64,000 nucleotides of DNA. Origin: CAIWHR01 sp963786625. Its GTDB lineage: Bacteria > Pseudomonadota > Gammaproteobacteria > Burkholderiales > Casimicrobiaceae. The notes beneath the pieces were generated by a model. That model was not told where the DNA came from. It made no database searches and saw only the letters and a program-made list of their open reading frames with translations. Made by a program: the position numbers and the translations under genes. Positions 7,569 through 16,143 of this stretch are shown piece by piece. Every line of letters starts with the position of its first letter. Position 1 is the first letter of the stretch. The DNA is taken from NCBI GenBank assembly GCA_963786625.1, contig CAWAZS010000001.1:310001-374000 (forward strand), written 5' to 3'.

Positions 7569-10013
7569 ATGAACGAACATACGATCGCCAACGGCGAACC
7601 GCTGAGCGCGGACGGCGGTGCGCGCGCCGCGGCCGTGTTGCCCGGAGAACGGCCGGCGGGCGAGGGCGCCACGCGCGCGCTGCCCGAGGACGCGCTCATC
7701 ATCGTGCCGGTGCGCAACGTGGTGCTGTTCCCCGGCATGGTGTTCCCGCTCACCGTGGGACGCGAGCGCTCGCGCGCCGCGGCGCAGGAGGCGGCACGCC
7801 TGCAGCGCCCGCTCGGCGTGCTGCTGCAGAGCAAGCCCGAGGTCGACGAGCCGGGGCCGGACGACCTGCACTGGGTCGGCACGACCGCCACGGTGTTGCG
7901 GTACATCACCGCGCCCGACGGCAAGCATCACGCGATCTGCAAGGGCAACCAGCGCTTCCGCGTCCTGCAGTTCCTGGACGGCTATCCATACACCGTCGCG
8001 CGCGTTGCGCTCATCGAGGAGACCGAGCGGGTCGAGCCGGACATCGAGGGTCGCGCGCTCACCCTCAAGCAGCGCGCGCTCGAGATCCTGCAGCTGCTGC
8101 CGCAGGTGCCGGAAGAGATGGCGTCCGTGCTCCAGGGCGTGGAGGGCGCAGCGCGGCTTGCCGACTTCATCGCGGGACTGATGGACATCGGCGCCGAGGA
8201 GAAACAGGCGCTGCTGGAGACCTTCGACCTCAAGACGCGGCTCGACAAGCTGCTCGAGCTGCTTGCGCGCCGCATCCAGGTGCTGAAAGTGTCGCGCGAG
8301 ATCGACGAGCGCACCAAGGAATCCATCGAGGACCGGAGCCGCGAGCACCTGCTGCGCGAGCAGCTGCGCACGATCCAGAAGGAGCTGGGCGAGGGCGAGG
8401 GCACTGCGGCCGAGATCGCGGATCTCGGCAAGGCGATCGCCGAGGCGCACATGCCCGAGGACGTCGAGAAGCAGGCGCGCAAGGAGCTGAAACGCCTCGA
8501 GCGCATGCCCGAAGGCGCCGGCGAGTACGCGATGATACGCACGTACCTCGACTGGCTGATCGAGCTGCCCTGGGCGGCCGGAACGGATGCGGCGATCGAC
8601 ATTGCCGAGGCTCGGCGCGTCCTCGACGAGGACCACTACGGGCTCGAGACGATCAAGAAGCGCATTCTCGAGTATCTCGCCGTGCGCAAGCTCAATCCGT
8701 CGGGCAGGAGTCCGATCCTGTGCTTTGCCGGGCCGCCTGGCGTGGGCAAGACCTCGCTCGGCCAGAGCATCGCCAGGGCGACGGGCCGCAAGTTCGTGCG
8801 GCTGTCCCTGGGCGGGGTTCACGACGAGTCGGAGATCCGCGGCCATCGGCGGACCTACGTCGGCGCGCTGCCGGGCAATATCGTCCAGAGCCTGCGCAAG
8901 GCCGGCGCGCGCAACTGCGTGATGATGCTCGACGAAGTGGACAAGCTCGGCGCCGGCGGCTTCCATGGCGACCCGGCGTCCGCGCTGCTCGAAGTGCTCG
9001 ATCCCGAGCAGAATTCGGCGTTCCGCGACAATTATCTGGCCGTGCCGTTCGACCTGTCGAGCGTGATGTTCATCTGCACGGCAAACGTGCTCGACACGAT
9101 TCCCGGCCCGCTGCGCGACCGGATGGAGGTGATCCAGCTGCCGGGCTACACCGCGCAGGAGAAGCTGCAGATCGCGCGGCGCTACCTGGTCGCACGCCAG
9201 CTCGCGGCGACCGGGCTCACGGCCGGGCAATGCGAGATCAGCGACGAGGCGCTCGCCGCGATCATCGAGGACTACACGCGCGAGGCGGGCGTGCGCAACC
9301 TCGAGCGCGAGATCGGCAGGGTGTTCCGCAGCGTCGCCGTGCGCATCGCCGAAGGCGGCGAGCGCAGCATCGCGATCGGTCGCGACGATCTCGCGGCCAT
9401 CCTGGGCCCGCGCAAGTTCGAGGCCGAGGTCGCGATGCGCAGCGGCGTGTCGGGGGTGGCCACGGGGCTCGCCTGGACACCCGTCGGCGGCGATATCCTG
9501 TTCATCGAGGCCACGCGGATGTCGGGGGCGGGCAGGCTGATCCTGACCGGACAGCTGGGCGAGGTGATGAAGGAAAGCGCGCAGGCCGCGCTGTCGCTGG
9601 TCAAGGCGCGTGCGCAGCAGCTCGGCATCGAGCCGGAAGCGCTGGAGAAATCGGACATCCACGTCCACGTGCCGGCGGGCGCCACGCCGAAGGACGGACC
9701 GAGCGCGGGGCTCGCCATCTTCGTCGCGCTGGCCTCGCTGCTGACCGGGCGCCTGGTCAGGAGCGATGTCGCGATGACCGGCGAGATCAGCCTGCGGGGA
9801 CTCGTGTTGCCGATCGGCGGGGTCAAGGAGAAGGTGCTGGCGGCGCTGCGCGCGGGCATCCATACGGTAATGCTGCCGGAGCGCAACCGGCGGGACCTCG
9901 AGGACATCCCCGCCGAGGCGCGCGAGAAGCTCGAGATCGTGTGGGTGGAGACCGTCGATGCGGCGATCGCGACCGCGCTGTCGGCGGCTGCGCCCGCGGC
10001 GGCGTCGGTCTAG
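7569..10013 (+). CDS. lon: ATP-dependent protease Lon
   Basis: 814 residues, a normal Lon length. Domains in order: LON substrate-binding domain (about residues 40-240, beginning ALIIVPVRNVVLFPGMVFPL), coiled-coil linker, AAA+ module with Walker A GPPGVGKTS near residue 387 and Walker B VMMLDEVDK near 451, and the Ser-Lys protease domain with PKDGPSAG (Ser near 714) and GGVKEKVLAA (Lys near 756). It degrades misfolded and regulatory proteins. The N-terminus has an extra 35 residues before the LON domain. Intact, with no frame break. It is the last gene of the groEL-trxC-hsp20-lon stress run and ends tail to tail with the lipoprotein gene. Confidence 0.95.
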   Translation: MNEHTIANGEPLSADGGARAAAVLPGERPAGEGATRALPEDALIIVPVRNVVLFPGMVFPLTVGRERSRAAAQEAARLQRPLGVLLQSKPEVDEPGPDDLHWVGTTATVLRYITAPDGKHHAICKGNQRFRVLQFLDGYPYTVARVALIEETERVEPDIEGRALTLKQRALEILQLLPQVPEEMASVLQGVEGAARLADFIAGLMDIGAEEKQALLETFDLKTRLDKLLELLARRIQVLKVSREIDERTKESIEDRSREHLLREQLRTIQKELGEGEGTAAEIADLGKAIAEAHMPEDVEKQARKELKRLERMPEGAGEYAMIRTYLDWLIELPWAAGTDAAIDIAEARRVLDEDHYGLETIKKRILEYLAVRKLNPSGRSPILCFAGPPGVGKTSLGQSIARATGRKFVRLSLGGVHDESEIRGHRRTYVGALPGNIVQSLRKAGARNCVMMLDEVDKLGAGGFHGDPASALLEVLDPEQNSAFRDNYLAVPFDLSSVMFICTANVLDTIPGPLRDRMEVIQLPGYTAQEKLQIARRYLVARQLAATGLTAGQCEISDEALAAIIEDYTREAGVRNLEREIGRVFRSVAVRIAEGGERSIAIGRDDLAAILGPRKFEAEVAMRSGVSGVATGLAWTPVGGDILFIEATRMSGAGRLILTGQLGEVMKESAQAALSLVKARAQQLGIEPEALEKSDIHVHVPAGATPKDGPSAGLAIFVALASLLTGRLVRSDVAMTGEISLRGLVLPIGGVKEKVLAALRAGIHTVMLPERNRRDLEDIPAEAREKLEIVWVETVDAAIATALSAAAPAAASV

Positions 10014-10050
10014 TCGCGCCGGACCGCTTCGAACCGCGCGTTGCCGGCGG

Positions 10051-10827
10051 TCAGATCGGCAGGAACACCGCGGTCGCGAGACTCTGCACGATCCGGCGTA
10101 TCGTCCGGTTCGCCCGCTGCGCCGCGATCTCGGCCATCACGTCCTGATAGGCGATCATCTTGCCGAGCTCGCGCTCGAAGGACAGGTTGCGCACGTCGTC
10201 CGCCATCTCGTTCGACAGGAGCAGCAGCTCGCCGCGCGCGTCGCGGGCGTTGGCGAGCTTCCAGGCCGCGATTTCGATGTTCCGCGCGGAGTTGTAGAGC
10301 TTCTGCGGATCCAGCGAGTCGTTGATGTAGAACGCGGTCTTCCCGTTGTAGGCGAGGAAGACCATGCTCGCCAGGCCCACGCCAAACGCGAACACGCGGT
10401 CGCCCGGGTACTCGGGCTTCAATGCGAGGACGACGGCGTCGGCGCCGCGCGCCTGGCCGAGCTCGGCGAAGCGAAATTCGTGCCGCGGGTCGAAGGCCCG
10501 CGCCAGCGCCTCGTCCATGCTCGCGTAACCGCCCTTGCGCCACTCGCGGGGATTGCGGCGGTAGAGCTTTTCCATCAGCAGGCGCGCGGACGCGAGACAC
10601 TCCCTGGAATGCGCTTCCGCCGCAACGTCGATGTCCGATTTCGCCAGGTCGGACGCCCGGAAGCTGCGCTCGGCGGGCGGAACCCGCTTTCCGGTGCCCG
10701 GCGCCGAGGGCGGAAAGGCCGGGGTGGCGGCGCAGGCCGAGAGGAGCGCGCAGAGGACGAGCTTCACCAGCCTCGACGCCGCCGGTCGTCCGCTCCTAAG
10801 GCCGCCTCCTCGTCGTGTTCCGGACAA
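10051..10827 (-). CDS. Hypothetical lipoprotein
   Basis: 258 residues. Seen: a short hydrophobic segment LVKLVLCALLSACAAT with a lipobox (LSAC), so probably lipid-anchored in the periplasm after signal peptidase II cleavage. The mature part contains no motif I recognise; it has the helix-rich C-terminal region QDVMAEIAAQRANRTIRR. A GTG at 10767 would place the signal peptide right at the N-terminus and may be the true start. It is convergent with lon, with 37 bases between the stop codons. Confidence 0.6.
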   Translation of the reverse strand: MSGTRRGGGLRSGRPAASRLVKLVLCALLSACAATPAFPPSAPGTGKRVPPAERSFRASDLAKSDIDVAAEAHSRECLASARLLMEKLYRRNPREWRKGGYASMDEALARAFDPRHEFRFAELGQARGADAVVLALKPEYPGDRVFAFGVGLASMVFLAYNGKTAFYINDSLDPQKLYNSARNIEIAAWKLANARDARGELLLLSNEMADDVRNLSFERELGKMIAYQDVMAEIAAQRANRTIRRIVQSLATAVFLPI

Positions 10828-11017
10828 CCCCGCCCCCCTTGCCCGACCCGCCTCCGCGGGGCGCCCCGTAGCGCCTCGCCACGAACGCCGGGGCGGCTTC
10901 AGGGTATCAAAAAAAAGGTTCGACGCCTGATCCCCGGGGTACCCGCCCGGCCGCCCGGCGCACCGTGAACGACCGATGGTTGATGCAATCCGCGACCGGC
11001 CGGATTAAAGTCACGCC

Positions 11018-11884
11018 ATGTTCGCCCCGGTCGACACGCGGGATCCGGTCGCCGTCGAGCGTGAGGTTCGCTCGCTCTGCGCGGCCATGTTTCCGGACGC
11101 GCGACACGATTTCGTGGCGCGCTCGTTCGATTGGGTGGCCGAGTGCTTCGCGGGCCGCCACCCGGACTACCTGCCGATCGACGCCGAGTACCACGACTTC
11201 GAGCACACGCTGCAGGGCGCGCTTTGCATGACCCGGTTGCTGCGGGGCCGCCACGCCGCGGGCGTGACGCCGAGGCTGACGATCCGGGCGTTCGAGCTCG
11301 GCCTGCTGGCGATACTCTTTCACGACACCGGGTACCTGAAGCGACGCGACGATGCCGAAGGCACGGGTGCGAAGTACACGGCGATACACGTCGGGCGCAG
11401 CGCGGCGTTCGCCCGGGAGTTCCTCGCGGCGAAGGGCTATGCCGATGCGGAACTGATCGCCGTGCAGAACATGATCCACTGCACCGGCATCAACACCGAC
11501 CTTCGGGCGATCCGGTTTCAGAACGAACTGGAACGCACGGTCGGCTACGCGCTGGGCACGGCGGACCTGCTCGGGCAGATGGCGGCGCCCGACTATGTCG
11601 AGAAGCTGCCGGTGCTGTACCAGGAATTCGCCGAGGCCGCGCGACATGCGCCCCCGGCTGCGGCGCACCTGTTCGCGTTCAAGAGCGCGGACGAGCTGAT
11701 GCGCAACACGCCCAACTTCTGGGAGAAGTACGTGCGGCCTAAGGTCAGCGACGACTTCGGCCGACTCTACACGTTCCTCAACCATCCGTTTCCGGACGGG
11801 CCGAATCACTATCTGCAGCGCATCGAGCAGAACGTGGCGCGTCTGCGCTCGGAATTCGCGCCGACCGGCGGCGCTGCCGACTGA
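11018..11884 (+). CDS. HD-domain metal-dependent phosphohydrolase
   Basis: 288 residues. Seen: YHDFEHT at residues 58-64 and LFHDTGY with the HD pair at 102-103, followed by further His/Asp positions (IHVGRSAA, MIHCTGIN, TADLLGQM). This is the HD/PDEase metal-site pattern seen in cyclic-nucleotide phosphodiesterases and related hydrolases. The substrate cannot be told from sequence. No sensor domain is fused to it. It is a single gene transcribed away from the lipoprotein. Confidence 0.7.
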   Translation: MFAPVDTRDPVAVEREVRSLCAAMFPDARHDFVARSFDWVAECFAGRHPDYLPIDAEYHDFEHTLQGALCMTRLLRGRHAAGVTPRLTIRAFELGLLAILFHDTGYLKRRDDAEGTGAKYTAIHVGRSAAFAREFLAAKGYADAELIAVQNMIHCTGINTDLRAIRFQNELERTVGYALGTADLLGQMAAPDYVEKLPVLYQEFAEAARHAPPAAAHLFAFKSADELMRNTPNFWEKYVRPKVSDDFGRLYTFLNHPFPDGPNHYLQRIEQNVARLRSEFAPTGGAAD

Positions 11885-12206
11885 GACGCGAGTCGTTCGC
11901 TCGCGCGACGCGGGCGGCCGATGCGCACCCCCGGCTCTTCCCTGCCCGCTCGGGAATTCGTCGACGGCCTTTACATCCGTTCCCGGCGCAAGCCGCGAGG
12001 GGCACTGCAAGTCATTGAATGCATTTTGAAAATGTCAACTTGCGTGATTCTTGCTCCGGTGCTGCCGTAGCGATGCAGATCACCGGCGGAGATTGCCGGC
12101 GAGCCTGGTCGAGACGTTGATCAAGAAGCGGAGTTCGGGTGCTGTCGACGACAAGCGGAACCGGTGCGGGGCCGCACGCGGGTGATAGGGATCGGGTGAT
12201 GCAGCG
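11885..12206. other. Intergenic region, no gene seen
   Basis: No convincing coding frame. The middle (about 12010-12050) is strikingly AT-rich for this window and holds CATTTTGAAAATG, a near-perfect palindrome, with TTGACA readable on the minus strand. That is compatible with a promoter or binding site but not enough to assign one. Confidence 0.4.
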
Positions 12207-12395
12207 ATGCAAGCCGCGCAGGAATTAGGGTTCACCGACCGCCGGACCAAGGTCTGGCTGGAGTGCACGGGCGAGCCGTTCGACTTTCGCTCGGTGCAGA
12301 TCCGTCATGTCACGCGCACGGAGCCGGACATCGAGCTGGTGAAGTTCTTCTGTCCGCGTTGCGGTCGTCTGCACGAGTCGCTGCGCTTTTATTGA
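12207..12395 (+). CDS. Small protein with one CPRC knuckle
   Basis: 62 residues, family not recognised. Seen: a central FDFRSVQIRHV and a C-terminal FFCPRCGRLHESLRFY with one CxxC pair and a nearby His, suggesting a half zinc knuckle that could complete a site by dimerisation (inference). The GC-skewed codon use fits coding. It starts a group of three small same-strand genes that ends in an IHF-alpha-like protein. Confidence 0.45.
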   Translation: MQAAQELGFTDRRTKVWLECTGEPFDFRSVQIRHVTRTEPDIELVKFFCPRCGRLHESLRFY

Positions 12396-12453
12396 CAAGG
12401 GGCGCGCTGGCCGCATCGCGGCGCACGCGGAGCCAGGTTGCGGGGAGCACGCG

Positions 12454-12678
12454 ATGTCCGCCGGTTCGGCGATCGAACGTGAATTGGCCATGATCCGATC
12501 CGATCCCCGCTACGGAATCGACGGTGCGGATGGGGATCTGGTGCAGCGCGAGCTCGCGCTGCTGATCGTCCAGGTCCGCGAATTCGTGGCCGAGGACGCG
12601 CTGCGGCGCCGGAAGCGCAAGCGCCATGCGGGAGGGGCGGCGCTGCGAGCGGAGTCCGCCTCGCGCACGTCGAGCTGA
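12454..12678 (+). CDS. Hypothetical small protein
   Basis: 74 residues, family not recognised. It is acidic and helical in the first 50 residues (QRELALLIVQVREFVAEDALRR), then has a basic tail RRRKRKRH. A GGGGAG Shine-Dalgarno sequence lies about 10 bases before the ATG. The stop is 7 bases before the IHF-like gene, so the two are probably translated from one message. Confidence 0.45.
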   Translation: MSAGSAIERELAMIRSDPRYGIDGADGDLVQRELALLIVQVREFVAEDALRRRKRKRHAGGAALRAESASRTSS

Positions 12679-12685
12679 GTCCGCC

Positions 12686-12979
12686 ATGGCACTCACCAAG
12701 GATGTGCTGGCACAGCTTCTCGTCAAGCAGATCGGGCTCAACGGGCGCGAAGCGCGCGAGATGATCGAGCGCTTCTACGGCGAGATCGCCGCCACGCTCG
12801 AAGCCGGCGAGAGCGTCGAGCTCGCGGACTTCGGCGAGTTTGCGGTACGCGAGAAGACGAAGCGAGCCGGCCGAAACGCGAAGCCGGGAGCGGCAAAGGC
12901 CCGCGGACCGCAGAGGGTCGCGGAGTTTCGTCCGGGTGCCATGGCGTCGAAAGTCAAGTCGAGCGACGGCCAGAGCTAG
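12686..12979 (+). CDS. IHF-alpha/HU-like DNA-bending protein
   Basis: 97 residues. Seen: MALTKDVLAQLLVKQIGLNGREA, ELADFGEFAVREKTKRAGRNAKPG (the beta-arm with the RxGRNPxT signature in altered form, GRNAKPG) and EFRPG. The start MALTK is typical of IHF alpha. It is divergent from the housekeeping IhfA in the arm (AKPGAAKARGPQ instead of PKTGE-I-PI), so it may be a second copy or a separate nucleoid protein. By family knowledge it bends DNA as a dimer. It is linked to the small gene just before it. Confidence 0.8.
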   Translation: MALTKDVLAQLLVKQIGLNGREAREMIERFYGEIAATLEAGESVELADFGEFAVREKTKRAGRNAKPGAAKARGPQRVAEFRPGAMASKVKSSDGQS

Positions 12980-13019
12980 ATTTTCCCTGCCGGGCATTTC
13001 CCCGGGGCATTTCCCACGG

Positions 13020-14372
13020 TCACGCGGCGCTTGCCGATGGCGATGCCGGCGTTCGGGGCGCGCCCGCGCCGAGCTCCTGCCAGCGGCGCAGGTCGGTCGG
13101 CCCGTCGATATCCCAGAGCAGCGGCAATTCCCGCCAGCGCACGCGCTGCGCGGTGAGCAGCGCGCGCGTCGCGGCCATCGTGTCCGGCGCGCTCCACGGA
13201 ACGCCGGAAAAGCAGTCGACGCCACGCGCGAGACCGACCAGCACATATCCCCCGTCCTCGACCGGTCCGAACACCGCGTCGTGATCGTCGAGCGCGGCCG
13301 CGGCCTCGGCGAGGTAGCGCAAGTCGAGCACCGGGCAATCGGTGCCGACGAGGATCGCCCGGGATCCGTGGTCGACCGCGGTTGCGAGCGCGTTGCGCAT
13401 TCTCGCGCCCAGGTCGGCGCCGGTCTGCGTTTCGAGCGTGACGTCATAGCGCGCGCGCCACGCCGTGAAAGCCGGCGTGTCGACCGTCGGCGCGCACCAC
13501 AGCTCGACGCGATCGACGATTCCCTGGGCCCGCGCCGCCGCGGCGGTCTCGAGCGTCATCTCGACCATCCGTGCATAGAGCGCCGCGGCTTCGCCGGCGC
13601 CGATCGCCGTCGCCAGCCGGGTCTTCACCTCTCCGGGCACCGGATTCTTGGCAAAGATTTGCAATACGACGGGCGGTCCACGGCGGGGCATGCCGTATTC
13701 GGCAGCGAGTCCCGCCGGATCCGCCCCGCGCCAGTAGGCAAAGCGCCATCGCCACATCGCCATGATCGTCCGCCACGGCCCGCGCTGCTCCCAGCGCCGG
13801 CCCGAGGCGAGCAGCCGCGGGCGCAGGCAGAGCGGGCGCCCGGCGGCGCGCTTCAGGCGGCGCGAGAGCTCGATGTCCTCCATCAGCGGCTGATCCGGAT
13901 ATCCGCCGACCGCGGTGAAGAGCACGCGCTCGACGAAGATGCCCTGGTCGCCGGTCGCGATGCCGGTCAGCCGCGAGCGCGCGTTCATCATGGCCGCGAC
14001 GAGCCCGAGAATCGCATGGTGGCCGGCGATGGCGACGTCGAAGCGGCCCCAGCGGCGCGCCGATCGCGGCAGGGCCCGCAGGAGCGCGGCGAAGCTTTCG
14101 GCCGACAGCCGCGAATCGGCGTGCAGGAAGAGCAGCACGTCGCCGGTGGCGACGGCGGCTCCCGCGTTCATCTGCGACGCGCGGCCCCTGCGCGCGGCGA
14201 AGGCGCGATCGGCGCGCGGCGCGGCCAGCGCCAGCGTCGCGTCGGCGCTGCCACCGTCGACGACGATGACCTCGTGTCCCGCGGCGCGCAGCGGCTGCAG
14301 CGGCGCGAGCGTCGCGACGATCTCGCGTGCCTCGTCGAGCGCGGGAACGACGATCGAGACGCGCATCCGCAA
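13020..14372 (-). CDS. Fused arsenosugar-type glycosyltransferase (GT2 + DUF2064)
   Basis: 450 residues with two enzymes in one chain. Residues 1-225: GT2 transferase with SIVVPALDEA, VIVVDGGSADAT, GRASQMNAGA and LLFLHADSRL, the type called TIGR04283. Residues 230-450: DUF2064/TIGR04282 nucleotidyl- or glycosyltransferase with IFAKNPVPGEVKTRLA, VGTDCPVLD and GPVEDGGYVLVG. In most genomes these are two neighbouring genes beside arsS; here they are joined. By context they build or attach the sugar part of arsenosugars. Only 15 bases separate it from the upstream arsS. Confidence 0.8.
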   Translation of the reverse strand: MRMRVSIVVPALDEAREIVATLAPLQPLRAAGHEVIVVDGGSADATLALAAPRADRAFAARRGRASQMNAGAAVATGDVLLFLHADSRLSAESFAALLRALPRSARRWGRFDVAIAGHHAILGLVAAMMNARSRLTGIATGDQGIFVERVLFTAVGGYPDQPLMEDIELSRRLKRAAGRPLCLRPRLLASGRRWEQRGPWRTIMAMWRWRFAYWRGADPAGLAAEYGMPRRGPPVVLQIFAKNPVPGEVKTRLATAIGAGEAAALYARMVEMTLETAAAARAQGIVDRVELWCAPTVDTPAFTAWRARYDVTLETQTGADLGARMRNALATAVDHGSRAILVGTDCPVLDLRYLAEAAAALDDHDAVFGPVEDGGYVLVGLARGVDCFSGVPWSAPDTMAATRALLTAQRVRWRELPLLWDIDGPTDLRRWQELGAGAPRTPASPSASAA

Positions 14373-14387
14373 TTCGGGGATTCGCGC

Positions 14388-15351
14388 TCAGGCGAGCGCG
14401 CCGCCGCAGCTCGAGCCCTGGCCGGCGGTGCAGCCGTAGCAGTGATCGGCGACGGCGACCGATGCGCCTTCGAGCTCCGTCGCGAGCAGGTCGCGGACGT
14501 GGAGCCGCGGCTTGCCGGCGGCGACGAGCGGGATGCCGAGCATCTGGTTGAAGTCGCAGTCGTGGAGGTACCCGCGGTAGTCGACCGAGACCAGCGACCG
14601 GCACATGACGCCCGTCGAGATTGTCCGGGTTGTGCGCGGAACGCAGCAGCTGCATGTAATCGCCGAACCGGCCCTGCGAGATCAGCGTCGAGCCGAAGCG
14701 CGCGATCGGCATGTTGGCGAGCGTGTAGAGGCGGTTGAACACGATGCCGAAATGCGCCATGAGCTCGCGCCTGTACGCGGCCTCGAGCCGGTCCTGCGCT
14801 GGCGGCAGGCTCGGCCCCAGCGGGTTGTAGACGAGGTTCAGGACCAGCGCGCCGTCGTCGCGGCCGTATCCGAGCGCGTTGAGCTTGCGCAACGCGAGGA
14901 TCGACGAGTCGAACACGTTCTCGCCGCGCTGCCGGTCGACGTTCTCCTTCGTGTAGCAGGGCAGCGACGCAGTGATCTCGACGGCCTGTCGCGCGAGGAA
15001 CTCGGCGAGATCCTCGAATCCCGGCTCGTTCAGGATCGTCAGGTTGCAGCGGTCGATCACGCGGATGCCGGCGGCACGGGCCTCGCCGACGAGCAGGCGG
15101 AAGTGCGGGTTCAGTTCGGGCGCGCCGCCGGTGACGTCGAGCGTGCCGATCCGGCGCGCGAGCAGCACGCGCAGCACGTCGTCGATCGTTTCGCGCGCCA
15201 TCATCTCCTTGCGGTCCGGGCTCGCATTGACGTGGCAGTGCAGGCACGCCTGGTTGCAGCGGTAGCCGAGGTTCACCTGAAGCGTGTCGAGCCTGCCCCG
15301 CGCGACGGGGGGAAAGTCGGTCGACTTGAGCAACGGGAGCATCGCGTGCAT
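14388..15351 (-). CDS. arsS: Arsenosugar biosynthesis radical SAM protein ArsS (one frame break)
   Basis: About 320 residues. Seen: the radical SAM cluster motif CNQACLHCH (CxxxCxxC) at residues 33-41, GGAPELNPHF, and a Cys-rich C-terminal domain (MCRSLVSVDYRGYLHDCDFNQ ... HCYGCTAGQGSSCGG) typical of the TIGR04167/DUF3641 family. ArsS is linked to adding the adenosyl-derived ribose to dimethylarsenic. One base too many in a CCC run at 14611-14613 splits the frame; both sides are family-like, so the gene is probably intact in the cell. GAGAGG lies 6 bases before the ATG. The fused glycosyltransferase follows. Confidence 0.87.
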
Positions 15352-15417
15352 CGAGTACCTCTCAGGGGGAAAGCGAAGCCGCCGGGTGCGGCCGGTAGCG
15401 CTCGCCGACGGCGCGCT

Positions 15418-16143
15418 TCATGCCTTCCTCGGCGGCGTCGCGCGGAAGCGCTTGACGAGCACGGGAACCAGCGCGAAGGCGCCGAGCAGCGCGAAGGCAG
15501 CGATCGTCTCAGTCGACACGAGTTCCGACAGCGAGTCGATGCTGCCCAGCGTCTGGCCGAGGTTCACGTAGACGAAGGTCCCGGGGATGATGCCGATCAG
15601 CGTTCCGAGCACGTACGTGCGCAGGCGGATGCTGGTGAACGCCGGCGCGAGGTTCACCAGAAAGAACGGGAAGAGCGGGACGAGGCGCAGGAACAGCAGG
15701 TAGTTGAACGCGTTCTCGGTGAATCCGGCGCTGATCCTGGCGCCGAGCGGGCCCATGCGCCGGCGCGCGGCGTCGGCGAACAGATAGCGCGCGGCGAGGA
15801 ACACGAGGGTCGCGCCGAGGGTCGCCGCGATGACGACGAGCACCGTGCCGAGCCAGCGGCCGAAGAGAAAGCCCATGGTCAGCGAGAGGACGAGACCTCC
15901 CGGCAGGCTGAACGCCACCGCGCCGACGTAGACGAGAAATGCGATCGCCAGCGCCGCGACGAAGTGCTCGTGCGCGAAAACGAGCAGCGCGTCGCGGTTG
16001 GCCTTGATCGCGTCGAGCGTCAGGTAGTCCTGGCCGCCCAGCGCGAAGAACGCGACGATGACGGCGACGAAGGCGCCGAGCAGCGCGACGCGGCCCCGGT
16101 TGCCGCCCGCCGCGCTCGGCGGGGACTCGGGACTCGCGTTCAT
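15418..16143 (-). CDS. TVP38/TMEM64-family membrane protein
   Basis: 241 residues with about five or six hydrophobic segments. Seen: the VTT/SNARE-associated domain with FSLPGGLVLSLTMGFLFG, FLAARYLF and LRLVPLFPFFLVNLAPA, the re-entrant loop signature of the DedA/TVP38 superfamily. Proposed role: inner-membrane lipid or small-molecule handling. The substrate is unknown. The ATG overlaps the TGA of the upstream flavoprotein gene (ATGA), showing tight coupling. This pair is a common partner of arsS clusters. Confidence 0.85.
   Translation of the reverse strand: MNASPESPPSAAGGNRGRVALLGAFVAVIVAFFALGGQDYLTLDAIKANRDALLVFAHEHFVAALAIAFLVYVGAVAFSLPGGLVLSLTMGFLFGRWLGTVLVVIAATLGATLVFLAARYLFADAARRRMGPLGARISAGFTENAFNYLLFLRLVPLFPFFLVNLAPAFTSIRLRTYVLGTLIGIIPGTFVYVNLGQTLGSIDSLSELVSTETIAAFALLGAFALVPVLVKRFRATPPRKA

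Noticed and set aside
6645..9863. Very long open frame antisense to trxC, hsp20 and lon
   Set aside because: Such frames arise in high-GC DNA; it is Arg/His-rich without any domain, and the opposite strand holds three clear genes.
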